From Erythrobacter sp. SDW2 (GTDB lineage Bacteria > Pseudomonadota > Alphaproteobacteria > Sphingomonadales > Sphingomonadaceae), in contig NZ_CP090370.1 of the NCBI RefSeq assembly GCF_021431965.1, forward strand, positions 2,294,001 to 2,358,000: DNA of 64,000 bases, written 5' to 3'. A model generated the notes under the pieces. It saw nothing but the letters and a program-made list of their open reading frames with translations. It ran no database searches and was not told the DNA's origin. A program made the position numbers and the translations under genes. Below are positions 49,702 to 59,800 of the stretch, in pieces. Numbering within the stretch: position 1 is the stretch's first letter; every line of letters begins with the position of its first letter.

Positions 49702-51101
49702 CAGTCGCCCTGGGCCGCGTGCTCGAGGATGAAGCGGGTTAGCTCGTCGTAATCGCCCGAGAGATCGGTGCAGCGTTCCGCGCGTGCGAACAGGTCGCCG
49801 ACGCGGGTCGGCAGCGGAGGCCGAATGCCGGTCGCCCGCTCCACCGCATCGCGGAACTTGGCCGGATGCGCCGTCGCCAGCGTCACCACCGGCACATCGG
49901 CAGGCAGGTCCACCGCATAGGCGGCGTAGAGCCCGATGGCAGTGTGCGGGTCGATCACTTGGTGCGAATTCTCGAAGGCGCGGCGCATGGAGTGCGCCAT
50001 CGCGTCCTGGTCCACCCGCACGCTGGTGAACAGCTCGGCCGCGCCATCCCGCTGGGCGTTGGTCAGTCGCATGGCCTTGGTCGCTTCGAACCCGCGCATC
50101 TGCTCGGCCATGGCGGCACCGTCACGTCCACCGACATCGAACAATAGCCGCTCGAAATTGGAGCTGACCTGGATATCCATGCTCGGCGCCGCAGTAGGCG
50201 TGACCGTGCCCGCCGAATAATCGCCTTCGCTCAGCGCCCGGTGGAGGATGTCGTTGACGTTGGTGGCGACGATCAGCTTCGCCACCGGCAGGCCCATCTT
50301 CGCCGCGACATAGCCGGCGAAGACATCGCCGAAATTGCCGGTCGGCACGCTGAAGGCAATGGCGCGGTCGGGTGCACCCAATTGCACTGCGGTTGTGAAG
50401 TAATAGACCACCTGCGCCATCAACCGCGCCCAGTTGATCGAATTGACCGCGCCGAGCCGCAGCTTGCCGGCAATGGCCGGGTCGGTGAACATGCGCTTCA
50501 CCGCCGCCTGCCCGTCGTCGAAGCTGCCCGAGATGGCGATATTGTGGACATTGGGCGAGAGCACCGTGGTCATCTGGCGGCGCTGGACGTCGCTGATCCT
50601 GCCCTTGGGGTGCAGCATGAAGATTTCCACGCCCTCGCGCCCCGCCACCGCGTCGATTGCCGCGCTGCCGGTGTCGCCGCTGGTCGCGCCCACCAGCGTC
50701 AACTGCTCGCCGCGCCGGGCGAGGAAGGTCTCGAACAGCTGGCCGAGCATCTGCAGCGCAACGTCCTTGAACGCCAGCGTGGGGCCGTGGAACAGCTCCA
50801 TCAGCCAGCGCCGCTCGTCCACCTGCACCAGCGGCACAACAGCCGCGTGTGAAAAGCGGCCATAGGCACGCGCGGTCAGTTCGCGCAGTTCCTCAGGCGA
50901 CAGGCAATCGCCGACAAAGGGCGTCATCACCCGCGCCGCGACCTCGGCATAGGGCAGCCCGCAAAAGGCGCGGATCTCGTCGGCGCAGAGCGTGGGCCAC
51001 TCTTCCGGCACATAAAGCCCGCCATCGCTGGCGAGCCCCGTCAGCGTGACCTCCTCGAAGGAGAGCGTGGGCGCAGAGCCGCGGGTCGAGATATAGCGCA
51101 T
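49701..51101 (-). CDS. thrC: Threonine synthase
   Basis: A 466-residue PLP enzyme converting O-phosphohomoserine to threonine, of the long (E. coli/yeast-like) type. It begins MRYISTRGSAPTLSFEEVTL. The PLP Lys lies in FHGPTLAFKDVALQ (about 105-118), with LVGATSGDTGSAAIDA for the phosphate site and IAFSVPTGNFGDVFAGYVA in the core. The ATG at 51101 is the family start. It lies downstream of the SURF1 gene, separated by a nested inverted-repeat element. Confidence 0.95.
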   Translation of the reverse strand: MRYISTRGSAPTLSFEEVTLTGLASDGGLYVPEEWPTLCADEIRAFCGLPYAEVAARVMTPFVGDCLSPEELRELTARAYGRFSHAAVVPLVQVDERRWLMELFHGPTLAFKDVALQMLGQLFETFLARRGEQLTLVGATSGDTGSAAIDAVAGREGVEIFMLHPKGRISDVQRRQMTTVLSPNVHNIAISGSFDDGQAAVKRMFTDPAIAGKLRLGAVNSINWARLMAQVVYYFTTAVQLGAPDRAIAFSVPTGNFGDVFAGYVAAKMGLPVAKLIVATNVNDILHRALSEGDYSAGTVTPTAAPSMDIQVSSNFERLLFDVGGRDGAAMAEQMRGFEATKAMRLTNAQRDGAAELFTSVRVDQDAMAHSMRRAFENSHQVIDPHTAIGLYAAYAVDLPADVPVVTLATAHPAKFRDAVERATGIRPPLPTRVGDLFARAERCTDLSGDYDELTRFILEHAAQGD

Positions 51102-51166
51102 CGTGGCGCGCGGGTTAGCGGCGCGGGTGGACGGGGGCAAGCAAGACAGCTTTGGCGCGGCTAAAC

Positions 51167-51305
51167 CCCCTCCTCTTTCGAGGAGGGGCAGCGAGACTTA
51201 GCGAGCCAACGGCGAGCCTAGTCGCAGCGGGGTGGTGCCCGACGCCGAGCGCGACGCTATGCGTCGCGCCACCACCCCCAACCCCCTCCTCTGAAGAGGA
51301 GGGGG
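51167..51305. repeat. Nested inverted-repeat element between SURF1 gene and thrC
   Basis: Four stems are stacked: CCCCTCCTC/GAGGAGGGG (51167-51188), GGGGTGGTG (51229-51237) with CACCACCCC (51270-51278), GCGCGACGC-TAT-GCGTCGCGC (51249-51269), and a perfect CCCCCTCCTCT/AGAGGAGGGGG (51282-51305). The outer two stems also carry the same CCCCTCCTC word. It ends directly at the SURF1 stop codon. Confidence 0.85.
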
Positions 51306-51872
51306 CTATTCCCCACGCTGTTTGCGCTTCAATGCCAGGACATAGATGACCAGCGCCGTGGCCGCGAAGATGAACCACTGCACGGCATAAGCCAGGTGGT
51401 TGTTGGGCAGGTCGGTGGGATCGGGCTTGGCCAAAGCCGCGAGACCCGCTTGTGGCGGATCAGCGATCAACCGCGGACCGGGTGCAATGACGCCCGTGAC
51501 CTCGCCGCCGTCCCAAACCGGGAGCTTGACGTCGCGGCTGAAACCGAGGTCCACGACCAGCGGCATGCCAAAAGCACCCTCGCTGCATTGCGCACGCACG
51601 GTCAAACCCTTTTCCCCCTTCGCCGACGTTCCTGCGACGGTGCTGAGTTCGAGTACCCGCCCGCAAGTCAAACGACTGCGGCGAAACCAGTTGTGGTCGG
51701 ATTTGTCCTCGGTCGGGAAGGCGACCTCATCTGAGCTGTTGGCAGCCGCCTGATAGCGACCGATCAGCGCCTCCTTTTCCTCCAGCCTCCCGAGCTGCCA
51801 GAAGCCCAGCGCGATCATCGTCGCGACGGCGGCCAGCACCACTATGGTGGGAATCAGGGGAAACCTCGGCAT
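51306..51872 (-). CDS. SURF1 family protein
   Basis: A 188-residue inner-membrane SURF1 protein, a heme a-related assembly factor of cytochrome c oxidase. Two transmembrane helices bound the protein (about 6-27 PLIPTIVVLAAVATMIALGFW and about 160-180 YAVQWFIFAATALVIYVLAL), with a periplasmic loop between. The family's GFWQLGRLEEKEALI and HLAYAVQWF motifs are present. It is 2 nt downstream of the DUF983 gene at the end of the oxidase cluster. Its stop sits at the edge of the inverted-repeat element. Confidence 0.88.
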   Translation of the reverse strand: MPRFPLIPTIVVLAAVATMIALGFWQLGRLEEKEALIGRYQAAANSSDEVAFPTEDKSDHNWFRRSRLTCGRVLELSTVAGTSAKGEKGLTVRAQCSEGAFGMPLVVDLGFSRDVKLPVWDGGEVTGVIAPGPRLIADPPQAGLAALAKPDPTDLPNNHLAYAVQWFIFAATALVIYVLALKRKQRGE

Positions 51873-51874
51873 AA

Positions 51875-52264
51875 TTACAAATCCTCGAGACCCGCCTCGC
51901 GGGCGCGGTTCCGGTATTCGCTGGCGAGCAGTGCGGCCTTGGCCAGCCGCAATCCGCCGAGCGTGAGCCCGATGGTCAGCGGCAACCACAGCGCCACATG
52001 CAGCCACCATGGCGGATCGGCGCTGACTTGCAGCCAGACCGCCAGCCCTGTCACCAGCGCGCCAATCAGCAGGATCAGAAACGCCGCCGGGCCATCACCG
52101 ACGTTAAACTGGTCGAAATCCAGCCCGCAGGCAGGACAGCGCGGGGCCAGCTTGATCCAGCCGGCAAACAGCGTGCGCTCGCCGCACTGCGGGCACAAAC
52201 CGAAAAGGGCGGCCTCGCTGAGTGCGGGCCGCCCCTTCGTGTTCTCCGGCGAACCCGGCTCCAT
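51875..52264 (-). CDS. DUF983 domain protein
   Basis: A 129-residue membrane protein with an N-terminal zinc-ribbon-like CPQCGERTLF...CPACGLDFD (about 24-51) and two transmembrane helices (about 59-80 and 86-108). DUF983 genes commonly lie next to ctaE/ctaG in alphaproteobacteria, suggesting a role in cytochrome oxidase assembly, though this is not established. Its ATG overlaps the ctaE stop by one base (TGATG). Confidence 0.85.
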   Translation of the reverse strand: MEPGSPENTKGRPALSEAALFGLCPQCGERTLFAGWIKLAPRCPACGLDFDQFNVGDGPAAFLILLIGALVTGLAVWLQVSADPPWWLHVALWLPLTIGLTLGGLRLAKAALLASEYRNRAREAGLEDL

Positions 52265-53136
52265 CAATGAACCGGTGCGCCCCAGCCGCCCCAGATGTAG
52301 ACGGCGACGAACAGGAACAGCCACACCACGTCGACGAAGTGCCAGTACCACGCAGCCGCTTCGAAGCCGAAGTGCTGGCGCGGGGTGAAGTGGCCCTTGT
52401 AGGTGCGGACGAGGCAGACGATCAGGAAGATCGTGCCGACCAGCACGTGGAAGCCGTGGAAGCCGGTCGCCATGTAGAAGGCCGAGCTGTAGGTGTTGCC
52501 ACCGAAGGCGAACGGCGCGACGGCATACTCATAGGCCTGGATGCAGCTGAACAGCACGCCCAAAGCAATCGTGGCCCACAAACCCTTCTTCAGGCCGTCG
52601 CGGTCGCCATGGATCAGCGCATGGTGCGCCCAGGTGACCGTCGTGCCCGAGCACAGCAGGATCAGCGTGTTGAGCAGCGGCAGGCTGAACGGATCGAGCA
52701 CCTCGATGCCCTGCGCCGGGAAGGTTGCGAGCGCAGCGGAACCGTCCTGGCCGATGAGGTTTTCCCACAGGTTGTCGCTTACTTCACGGATCGGTGCCGG
52801 GAACAGCGCGAAATCGAAGAAGGCCCAGAACCAGCCGACAAAGAACATCACTTCCGAGGCGATGAACAGGATCATGCCGTAGCGCATGTGGAGCTGCACC
52901 ACCGGGGTATGATCGCCCCGCTGCGCTTCCTTCACGACATTCGACCACCACGAAAAAAACGTAGCGATCAGGCCGGCGATGCCGAGGCCAAGGACAATCT
53001 GCCAAGGCATGTCCCAATCGGCGCGGTGCATGAACATGACCATGCCGGTGGTGAAGATCAGCGCCGACAGCGAGCCGATCAGCGGCCAGATGTCGGGTTC
53101 GAGAATGTGATAATCGTGGTTCTTGGCACCAGCCAT
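52264..53136 (-). CDS. ctaE: Cytochrome c oxidase subunit III
   Basis: A 290-residue, seven-helix subunit III of aa3-type oxidase. Typical segments: NHDYHILEPDIWPLIGSLSA near residue 6, MRYGMILFIASEVMFFVGWFWAFFD (about 89-113), TTVTWAHHALIHGDRDG near residue 165, YSSAFYMATGFHGFHVLVGTIF (about 215-236) and FGFEAAAWYWHFVDVVWLFLF (about 254-274). The ATG giving MAGAKNHDYH is chosen; a second ATG lies two codons upstream. It is 75 nt downstream of ctaG. Confidence 0.96.
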   Translation of the reverse strand: MAGAKNHDYHILEPDIWPLIGSLSALIFTTGMVMFMHRADWDMPWQIVLGLGIAGLIATFFSWWSNVVKEAQRGDHTPVVQLHMRYGMILFIASEVMFFVGWFWAFFDFALFPAPIREVSDNLWENLIGQDGSAALATFPAQGIEVLDPFSLPLLNTLILLCSGTTVTWAHHALIHGDRDGLKKGLWATIALGVLFSCIQAYEYAVAPFAFGGNTYSSAFYMATGFHGFHVLVGTIFLIVCLVRTYKGHFTPRQHFGFEAAAWYWHFVDVVWLFLFVAVYIWGGWGAPVH

Positions 53137-53211
53137 GATCATTACCCTGTAACGCGTGTTTCGTGCTGCCCTTAATGCCCCCGTGGCAGCGGGTCTAGGG
53201 GGCTTGAGCCG

Positions 53212-53784
53212 CTATTCGCCGCTCTCGATCTTCTTGTGAAAGGTGTAGCTGAGGGTGATCTGTTCGACCCCCTTCATGTTCGGATCCTCCAGCGCCGCCG
53301 GATCGACGAAATAGAGCACCGGCATGCGCACTTCCTCGCCCGGCTGCAGCGTCTGCTCGCTGAAGCAGAAACACTGGATCTTGTTGAAATAGACCCCGGC
53401 CTGCTCCGGCTCGACATTGAAACTGGCGACACCGGTAACGGGCACGTCGGAATTGTTCTTCGCCGTGTAGAATGCAAGCGCGCGCTGGCCGATCTTGACG
53501 GTTTCCGTGGTCTTCTCCGGCGCGAATGTCCACGGCAGGTTGCGGTCAATGGACCCGTCGAAGCGGATGGAGATCGGCGGAGCATTCGCGGCGGCAAGCG
53601 CGGCGGCCTCGGCCTCGGCTTCGGTCGCGACCTGGGTCGTCCCGCCGAAACCCGTCACCCGGCAGAACAGGTCGTAGAGCGGCACCGCCGCATAGCCGAG
53701 CCCGAGCATGAACAGCGCGCCGAGGATGGCATAGAGCCCGACCCGGGCGTTCCTGCGGTCAACATCTAGAGGGGCGCTTGCCAT
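53212..53784 (-). CDS. ctaG: Cytochrome c oxidase assembly protein CtaG/Cox11
   Basis: A 190-residue Cox11-type copper chaperone that inserts CuB into subunit I. One N-terminal transmembrane helix (about 15-35, GLYAILGALFMLGLGYAAVPLY) anchors a periplasmic beta-sandwich. The copper-binding CFCF motif is in KIQCFCFSEQTL (about 137-148), and YDLFCRVTGFGGTT is the conserved juxtamembrane part. It follows the small oxidase-associated protein by 3 nt. Confidence 0.95.
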   Translation of the reverse strand: MASAPLDVDRRNARVGLYAILGALFMLGLGYAAVPLYDLFCRVTGFGGTTQVATEAEAEAAALAAANAPPISIRFDGSIDRNLPWTFAPEKTTETVKIGQRALAFYTAKNNSDVPVTGVASFNVEPEQAGVYFNKIQCFCFSEQTLQPGEEVRMPVLYFVDPAALEDPNMKGVEQITLSYTFHKKIESGE

Positions 53785-53787
53785 GGC

Positions 53788-53919
53788 TCAATCCCCCATC
53801 CGGACGATGGTGATGGCATAGAACAGCACGACGAAGAACAGCAACACCGCACCCACAACAAGGTTGCGGCTCTTCTGGCGGCGGCGATATTCGGCTTCTT
53901 CTTCGGGGGTCATAGCCAT
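53788..53919 (-). CDS. Small cytochrome-oxidase-associated membrane protein (43 aa)
   Basis: A 43-residue protein, easily missed because of its size: MAMTPEEEAEYRRRQKSRN at the N terminus, then one transmembrane helix (LVVGAVLLFFVVLFYAITIV), ending RMGD. The gap is 2 nt after the ctaB stop and 3 nt before the ctaG start, so it is tightly packed in the operon. Short proteins of this design at this location are seen in other alphaproteobacteria and have been annotated CoxF-like. Function presumably in oxidase assembly. Confidence 0.85.
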   Translation of the reverse strand: MAMTPEEEAEYRRRQKSRNLVVGAVLLFFVVLFYAITIVRMGD

Positions 53920-53921
53920 AT

Positions 53922-54839
53922 TCAGACACTCATCAGGGGGGTGAGGAATCGGTCGGCAACCAGCGCCGCGAACAGCGCGAAGAGGTAGAACACACTGAAA
54001 CCGAACAGGCGCTTTTCCGGCAGCATCTTGTCGCCTTCGACCGCCCGGCGGGTGGCGACCGGGACGGAGAACAGCGCAAAGGCGATGGTCAACGCCGCCG
54101 CCGCAATACCATAGATCGCACCCGTTCCGCCAATCCACCACGGGGCGACCGCGACCGGCACCAGCAGGATCGAATAGGCAAGAATCTGCCAGCGGGTGCT
54201 CGCTTCACCCTTCACCACCGGCATCATCGGGATGCCGACATTGGCGTAATCGGTCTTCACGAACAGCGCGAGCGCCCAGAAATGCGGCGGCGTCCACATG
54301 AAGATGATGGCGAACAGCAGCACCGGCATCAGCGTGATGTCGCCCGTGACCGCAACCCAGCCGATCATCGGCGGGAAAGCCCCGGCCCCGCCGCCAATGA
54401 CGATGTTCTGCGGCGTGCGCGGCTTGAGCCAGATGGTGTAGATCACGGCGTAATAGAAGATCGCCACCGCCAGGATGATCGCCGCGAGCCAATGGATGGC
54501 GATCCCCATGATCCCGACCGACGCGAATGACAGCAGCAGGCCGAAATCGCGCGCGTCGTTGGCCCGCATCCGGCCCTGTGGCAGGGGCCGCTTGCTGGTC
54601 CGCTTCATTCCTGCATCGAGATCGGCTTCCCACCACTGGTTGAGCGCAGCCGAGCCGCCCGCGCCCATCGCAATGCACAGGATGGCGGTGAAGCCCAGAA
54701 TGGGATGGATGCTGCCCGGCGCTGCGAGCAACCCGCAGATGCCGGTGAAGATTACCAGCGTCATCACCCGCGGTTTGGTCAGCGCATAGAAATCGCGCCA
54801 ATCGGCGGGGAACACAACCTGTTGGGCGGCAACGCTCAT
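53922..54839 (-). CDS. ctaB: Protoheme IX farnesyltransferase (heme O synthase)
   Basis: A 305-residue UbiA-superfamily membrane enzyme that farnesylates heme b to heme o, the precursor of heme a for the aa3 oxidase. Asp-rich motif: [20 protein letters not shown] (about 67-86); the second loop includes [27 protein letters not shown]. About eight transmembrane helices. The [11 protein letters not shown] start is used. It lies 102 nt after ctaD, with a hairpin between. heme A synthase (ctaA) is not in the window. Confidence 0.95.
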   Translation of the reverse strand: MSVAAQQVVFPADWRDFYALTKPRVMTLVIFTGICGLLAAPGSIHPILGFTAILCIAMGAGGSAALNQWWEADLDAGMKRTSKRPLPQGRMRANDARDFGLLLSFASVGIMGIAIHWLAAIILAVAIFYYAVIYTIWLKPRTPQNIVIGGGAGAFPPMIGWVAVTGDITLMPVLLFAIIFMWTPPHFWALALFVKTDYANVGIPMMPVVKGEASTRWQILAYSILLVPVAVAPWWIGGTGAIYGIAAAALTIAFALFSVPVATRRAVEGDKMLPEKRLFGFSVFYLFALFAALVADRFLTPLMSV

Positions 54840-54868
54840 GGTGTCAGTCTTGGTCTTTCTTGGCGAGA

Positions 54869-54894
54869 GGGGCGCACCATCGCTGGTACGCCCC
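54869..54894 (-). terminator. Hairpin between ctaD and ctaB
   Basis: GGGGCGCACCA (54869-54879) pairs with TGGTACGCCCC (54884-54894) with one mismatch, giving a stable stem in the 102-nt ctaD-ctaB gap. No long U tract follows, so attenuation or mRNA stabilisation of ctaCD is as likely as full termination. Confidence 0.5.
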
Positions 54895-54941
54895 CCGCTT
54901 TGTCTGTTTCCAGCAGGCCGGCAATCCGGCCCCGGGCAGGC

Positions 54942-56660
<1,719 letters not shown>

Positions 56661-56682
56661 CTACTTTCGCGAAAATATCTGT

Positions 56683-57741
56683 TTATTCGGCGGGCGTGGC
56701 AGCTGCGGCCGGTGCGGCGGCGGCCGGTGCAGCAGGCTCGGCAGCTGCGGGGGCGGCTGCCGGCGCGTCTTCAGGGAACGAACCGCCCTGCGAGCGGACC
56801 CAGGCCTTCCACTGTTCCAGAGGCACCGCCTCGACAGCGATCGGCATGTAGCCGTGACGCGCACCGCACAGTTCCGAGCACTGGCCGTAATAGATGCCGG
56901 GCTCGTCGATCTGGAGCATCTTCTCGTTGATGCGACCGGGAACGGCGTCGAGCTTGAACCACAGCGACGGCACAGCGAACGAGTGGATCACGTCGGCAGC
57001 CGTGGTCTGCAGGCGGATCGGGACGCCGACCGGCACGACCATGCGGTTGTCGACCGCCAGCTGGTGCGGCTCGCCGCTGGCCTTGGCCTGCTCCTCGGTC
57101 AGCATGTTGGAGACAAACTCGCCCACGCCCTGGTCGGGATAGGTATAGCCCCAGTACCACTGGTAGCCGGTCAACTTGACGGTCACGGCATCGGCGGGCG
57201 GGCTTTCATACTGGCGCGCCAGCAGCGTGATCGAGGGAACAGCGATGACCAGCAGGATGATGATCGGGATCACCGTCCACACCACTTCGATCAGCGTGTT
57301 GTGGGTGGTCTTCGAAGGCTCCGGATTGGCGCCCCTGCGGAAGCGCGCGATCACGAACAGCAGCAGGCCGAGCACGAACAGGCTGATAACGGTAATGACC
57401 GGCAGCAGGATCGCGTCGTGCATCCACAACGCATATTCACCGAGCTCGTTGTGCTGCTCCTGGAAGGTCATGCTGGCCAGAGCATCGTCCTCGAACGCGG
57501 TCGGCTGCCCCTTGATCATGTCCGGCCCAAGCGGGGTGTAGCCCGAAGCATCGGCAGGGGCGGGAGCGTCGACCGGGGCCGCTTCAGTCGCCGCAGCGGG
57601 CGCTTCGGCTGCAGGGGCTTCGACAACCGGCGCAGCGGCAGGCGCGGCGATCGCCGCCTGCACGCCGAACGCGAGGACGAGCGCGGCGAACAGCAGCGCG
57701 ATGGAACGGGCATTTTCACGGAGCCAGGTGGCAGACATCAT
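56683..57741 (-). CDS. ctaC: Cytochrome c oxidase subunit II
   Basis: A 352-residue subunit II. A signal peptide (about 1-32) is followed by an unusual Ala/Pro-rich linker (about 33-68), two transmembrane helices (about 110-132 and 153-175) and the CuA cupredoxin domain with VIHSFAVPSLWFKLDAVPG and YYGQCSELCGARHGYMPI (two Cys, His, Met ligands). The C terminus carries another ~35-residue Ala/Pro tail. No cytochrome c domain is fused. First gene of the oxidase cluster, with a good promoter upstream. Confidence 0.96.
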   Translation of the reverse strand: MMSATWLRENARSIALLFAALVLAFGVQAAIAAPAAAPVVEAPAAEAPAAATEAAPVDAPAPADASGYTPLGPDMIKGQPTAFEDDALASMTFQEQHNELGEYALWMHDAILLPVITVISLFVLGLLLFVIARFRRGANPEPSKTTHNTLIEVVWTVIPIIILLVIAVPSITLLARQYESPPADAVTVKLTGYQWYWGYTYPDQGVGEFVSNMLTEEQAKASGEPHQLAVDNRMVVPVGVPIRLQTTAADVIHSFAVPSLWFKLDAVPGRINEKMLQIDEPGIYYGQCSELCGARHGYMPIAVEAVPLEQWKAWVRSQGGSFPEDAPAAAPAAAEPAAPAAAAPAAAATPAE

Positions 57742-57822
57742 CTTGTCGACGCTTCCCTATTGCAGTCTTTTGCCACCACTACGGCAGCCGGATTCAGCCC
57801 CCGAGGGGCCCATTTGCGGCGC

Positions 57823-57851
57823 GCTATACGCGCGCTTGCCGCAGGTCACAA
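57823..57851 (-). promoter_or_regulatory. Candidate ctaC promoter
   Basis: On the minus strand TTGTGA (57851-57846) and TATAGC (57828-57823) are separated by 17 nt, about 80 nt upstream of ctaC. The -10 falls in the loop of a GCGCG/CGCGC self-complementary stretch. Confidence 0.55.
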
Positions 57852-57883
57852 GCGCCCCTAGGGAGAAAAATGCACAAGCTTGG

Positions 57884-57911
57884 TTGACCTCGACGCAACC
57901 ATGCATAACTC
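57884..57911 (+). promoter_or_regulatory. Candidate pyrE promoter
   Basis: TTGACC (57884-57889) and TAACTC (57906-57911) are separated by 16 nt, ending 35 nt upstream of the pyrE ATG. It is back to back with the ctaC promoter. Confidence 0.45.
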
Positions 57912-57946
57912 GCCTCGGGCCAACAGGGAAATACCGCTTTTCAGCC

Positions 57947-58528
57947 ATGACCGACGAAGAAGTCCTGTCCGAATTCCGCAATAGCGAAGCCTTGCTGGAG
58001 GGTCATTTCAAGCTCTCCTCGGGCCGCCACAGCGGTTATTACCTGCAATGCGCCCGCGTCCTGATGAACGCCGAGCGCGCCGGGCGACTCGCGCTGGCTC
58101 TGGCACAGAAGCTGCCGCGCGAACTGCGCGGCCAGATCGACGTGGTGGTCTCGCCCGCAATGGGCGGGCTCATCATCGGCCATGAGATGGGCCGCGCACT
58201 GGGCAGGGACGCGATGTTCCTCGAGCGGCCCGATGGCGTGTTCCAGCTGCGCCGCGGCTTCCGCCTTGAACCGGGGGCCAGGGTACTGATGGTTGAAGAC
58301 GTCGTGACCACCGGCCTTTCCAGCCGTGAAGCGATCGAGGCGGTCAAGGCCGAGGGCGGCGACGTGCTGGCCGAAGTGGCGCTGGTCGATCGTTCGGCGG
58401 GCGAGGCGGACCTGGGTGTGCCGTTCTACCCGCTCGTGGCGATCAACTTCCCGACCTATGCCGAGAACGAGATCCCTGCCGAACTCGCAGCGATCCCTGT
58501 GACCAAGCCCGGCAGCCGCTCCAAGTGA
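57947..58528 (+). CDS. pyrE: Orotate phosphoribosyltransferase
   Basis: A 193-residue PRTase converting orotate and PRPP to OMP. Substrate and PRPP motifs: [20 protein letters not shown] (about 20-39), [21 protein letters not shown] and the PRPP loop [21 protein letters not shown] (about 112-132). The ATG giving [10 protein letters not shown] is chosen. Its TGA overlaps the GTG start of pdxJ (GTGA), so the pair is translationally coupled. Confidence 0.96.
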   Translation: MTDEEVLSEFRNSEALLEGHFKLSSGRHSGYYLQCARVLMNAERAGRLALALAQKLPRELRGQIDVVVSPAMGGLIIGHEMGRALGRDAMFLERPDGVFQLRRGFRLEPGARVLMVEDVVTTGLSSREAIEAVKAEGGDVLAEVALVDRSAGEADLGVPFYPLVAINFPTYAENEIPAELAAIPVTKPGSRSK

Positions 58529-59265
58529 CGGCCCCCCTGCGCCTCGGCGTCAATATCGATCACGTCGCCACCATCCGCAACGCGCGCGGCGGCGACCATC
58601 CCGATCCTGTCCGCGCGGCAGAGATCGTCGCGGCGGTCGGCGGCGACGGCATCACCGCCCATTTGCGCGAGGACCGGCGGCATATCCGCGACGAAGACCT
58701 CGCCCGCATCCAGGCGGCGACCAACCTGCCGCTCAATTTGGAAATGGCCGCGACCGAGGAAATGCTGGCGATCGCCCTGCGCCACAAACCCCACGCCGCC
58801 TGTATCGTCCCCGAGAAGCGCGAGGAGCGCACCACCGAAGGCGGGCTCGACGCGGCGGGGCTGCACAACACGCTGGTGCCGATCGTCGACCGGCTCAAGG
58901 ATGCGGGCATCCGTGTCAGCCTGTTCATCGAGGCGAGCGAGCGCCAGCTCGACGCCGCGCTGCGGCTCGGCGCTCCGGTGGTCGAATTCCACACCGGCGA
59001 ATATGCCCATGCGCATCTCGACAGCGACCGCGAACGGGTGGCGAGCGAGCTCAAGCGCATCGCCGACATGGCCGCGCTCGCCGCCAAGAACGGCATCGAG
59101 CCGCACGCCGGGCACGGGCTGACCTACGAGAATGTCCAGCCCATCGCCGCCATCCCCCAGATCGCCGAGCTCAACATCGGTCACTATCTGATCGGCGAAG
59201 CGGTGTTCGTCGGGCTCGAGAACGCCGTGCGCAGGATGCGCGAGCTGATGGATGAAGCGCGGTGA
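58525..59265 (+). CDS. pdxJ: Pyridoxine 5'-phosphate synthase PdxJ
   Basis: A 246-residue TIM-barrel enzyme that condenses 1-deoxyxylulose-5-phosphate with 3-amino-2-oxopropyl phosphate to give pyridoxine phosphate. Signature: [17 protein letters not shown] (about 7-23), [14 protein letters not shown] (about 41-54), [31 protein letters not shown] and [13 protein letters not shown] (catalytic His). It starts with GTG, overlapping the pyrE stop. Coupling to pyrE is common in sphingomonads. Confidence 0.97.
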   Translation: MTAPLRLGVNIDHVATIRNARGGDHPDPVRAAEIVAAVGGDGITAHLREDRRHIRDEDLARIQAATNLPLNLEMAATEEMLAIALRHKPHAACIVPEKREERTTEGGLDAAGLHNTLVPIVDRLKDAGIRVSLFIEASERQLDAALRLGAPVVEFHTGEYAHAHLDSDRERVASELKRIADMAALAAKNGIEPHAGHGLTYENVQPIAAIPQIAELNIGHYLIGEAVFVGLENAVRRMRELMDEAR

Positions 59266-59296
59266 AACGTTCGCTGGCGACACGATACCCAACCCC

Positions 59297-59382
59297 GTCA
59301 CCCCGGCCCCCGAGCCGGGGTCCCGCTTTCTTGACTGTCGCGGGACGGAAAAGCGTCACCCCGGATCACGTCCGGGGTGACG
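59297..59382. repeat. GTCACCCCGG hairpin cluster between pdxJ and acpS
   Basis: Three stems lie in 133 nt: CCCCGGC/GCCGGGG (59301-59320), GTCCCGC (59320-59326) with GCGGGAC (59340-59346), and a perfect 12-bp CGTCACCCCGGA/TCCGGGGTGACG (59354-59382). The arms share the GTCACCCCGG word. It separates two plus-strand operons and may terminate pyrE-pdxJ. Confidence 0.8.
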
Positions 59383-59398
59383 GTCTGGGGGAACCGTC

Positions 59399-59800
59399 AT
59401 GATCATCGGTCTCGGCTCCGACCTTTGCAATATCGAGCGGATCGCCAATTCGCTCGAGCGGTTCGGCGAGCGGTTCGAGAGCCGTGTGTTTACCGAGATC
59501 GAGATCGCCAAGGCCCGGCGGCGGCCGTTCACCATTGCCGGGACCTATGCCAAGCGGTTTGCCGCCAAGGAGGCCTTCAGCAAGGCTGTCGGCACCGGTT
59601 TCCGGCGCGGCGTGTTCATGAAGGATATCGGCGTGGTCAACGCCCGCTCGGGCGCACCGACGCTGGCGCTGACCGGCGGGGCGGCGTTAAGGCTTGCGGA
59701 ACTGACGCCGGATGGCCATGAGGCCACCATTCATCTTACCCTCACCGACGATCATCCATGGGCGCAAGCCTTCGTGATCATCGAGGCGCACCGGATATGA
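59399..59800 (+). CDS. acpS: Holo-[acyl-carrier-protein] synthase
   Basis: A 133-residue 4'-phosphopantetheinyl transferase that activates acyl carrier protein with CoA. Both family motifs are present: [15 protein letters not shown] (about 1-15, metal-binding Asp) and [21 protein letters not shown] (about 47-67, Glu and Lys). Normal length. Its TGA overlaps the lepB ATG in an ATGA arrangement. Confidence 0.96.
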   Translation: MIIGLGSDLCNIERIANSLERFGERFESRVFTEIEIAKARRRPFTIAGTYAKRFAAKEAFSKAVGTGFRRGVFMKDIGVVNARSGAPTLALTGGAALRLAELTPDGHEATIHLTLTDDHPWAQAFVIIEAHRI

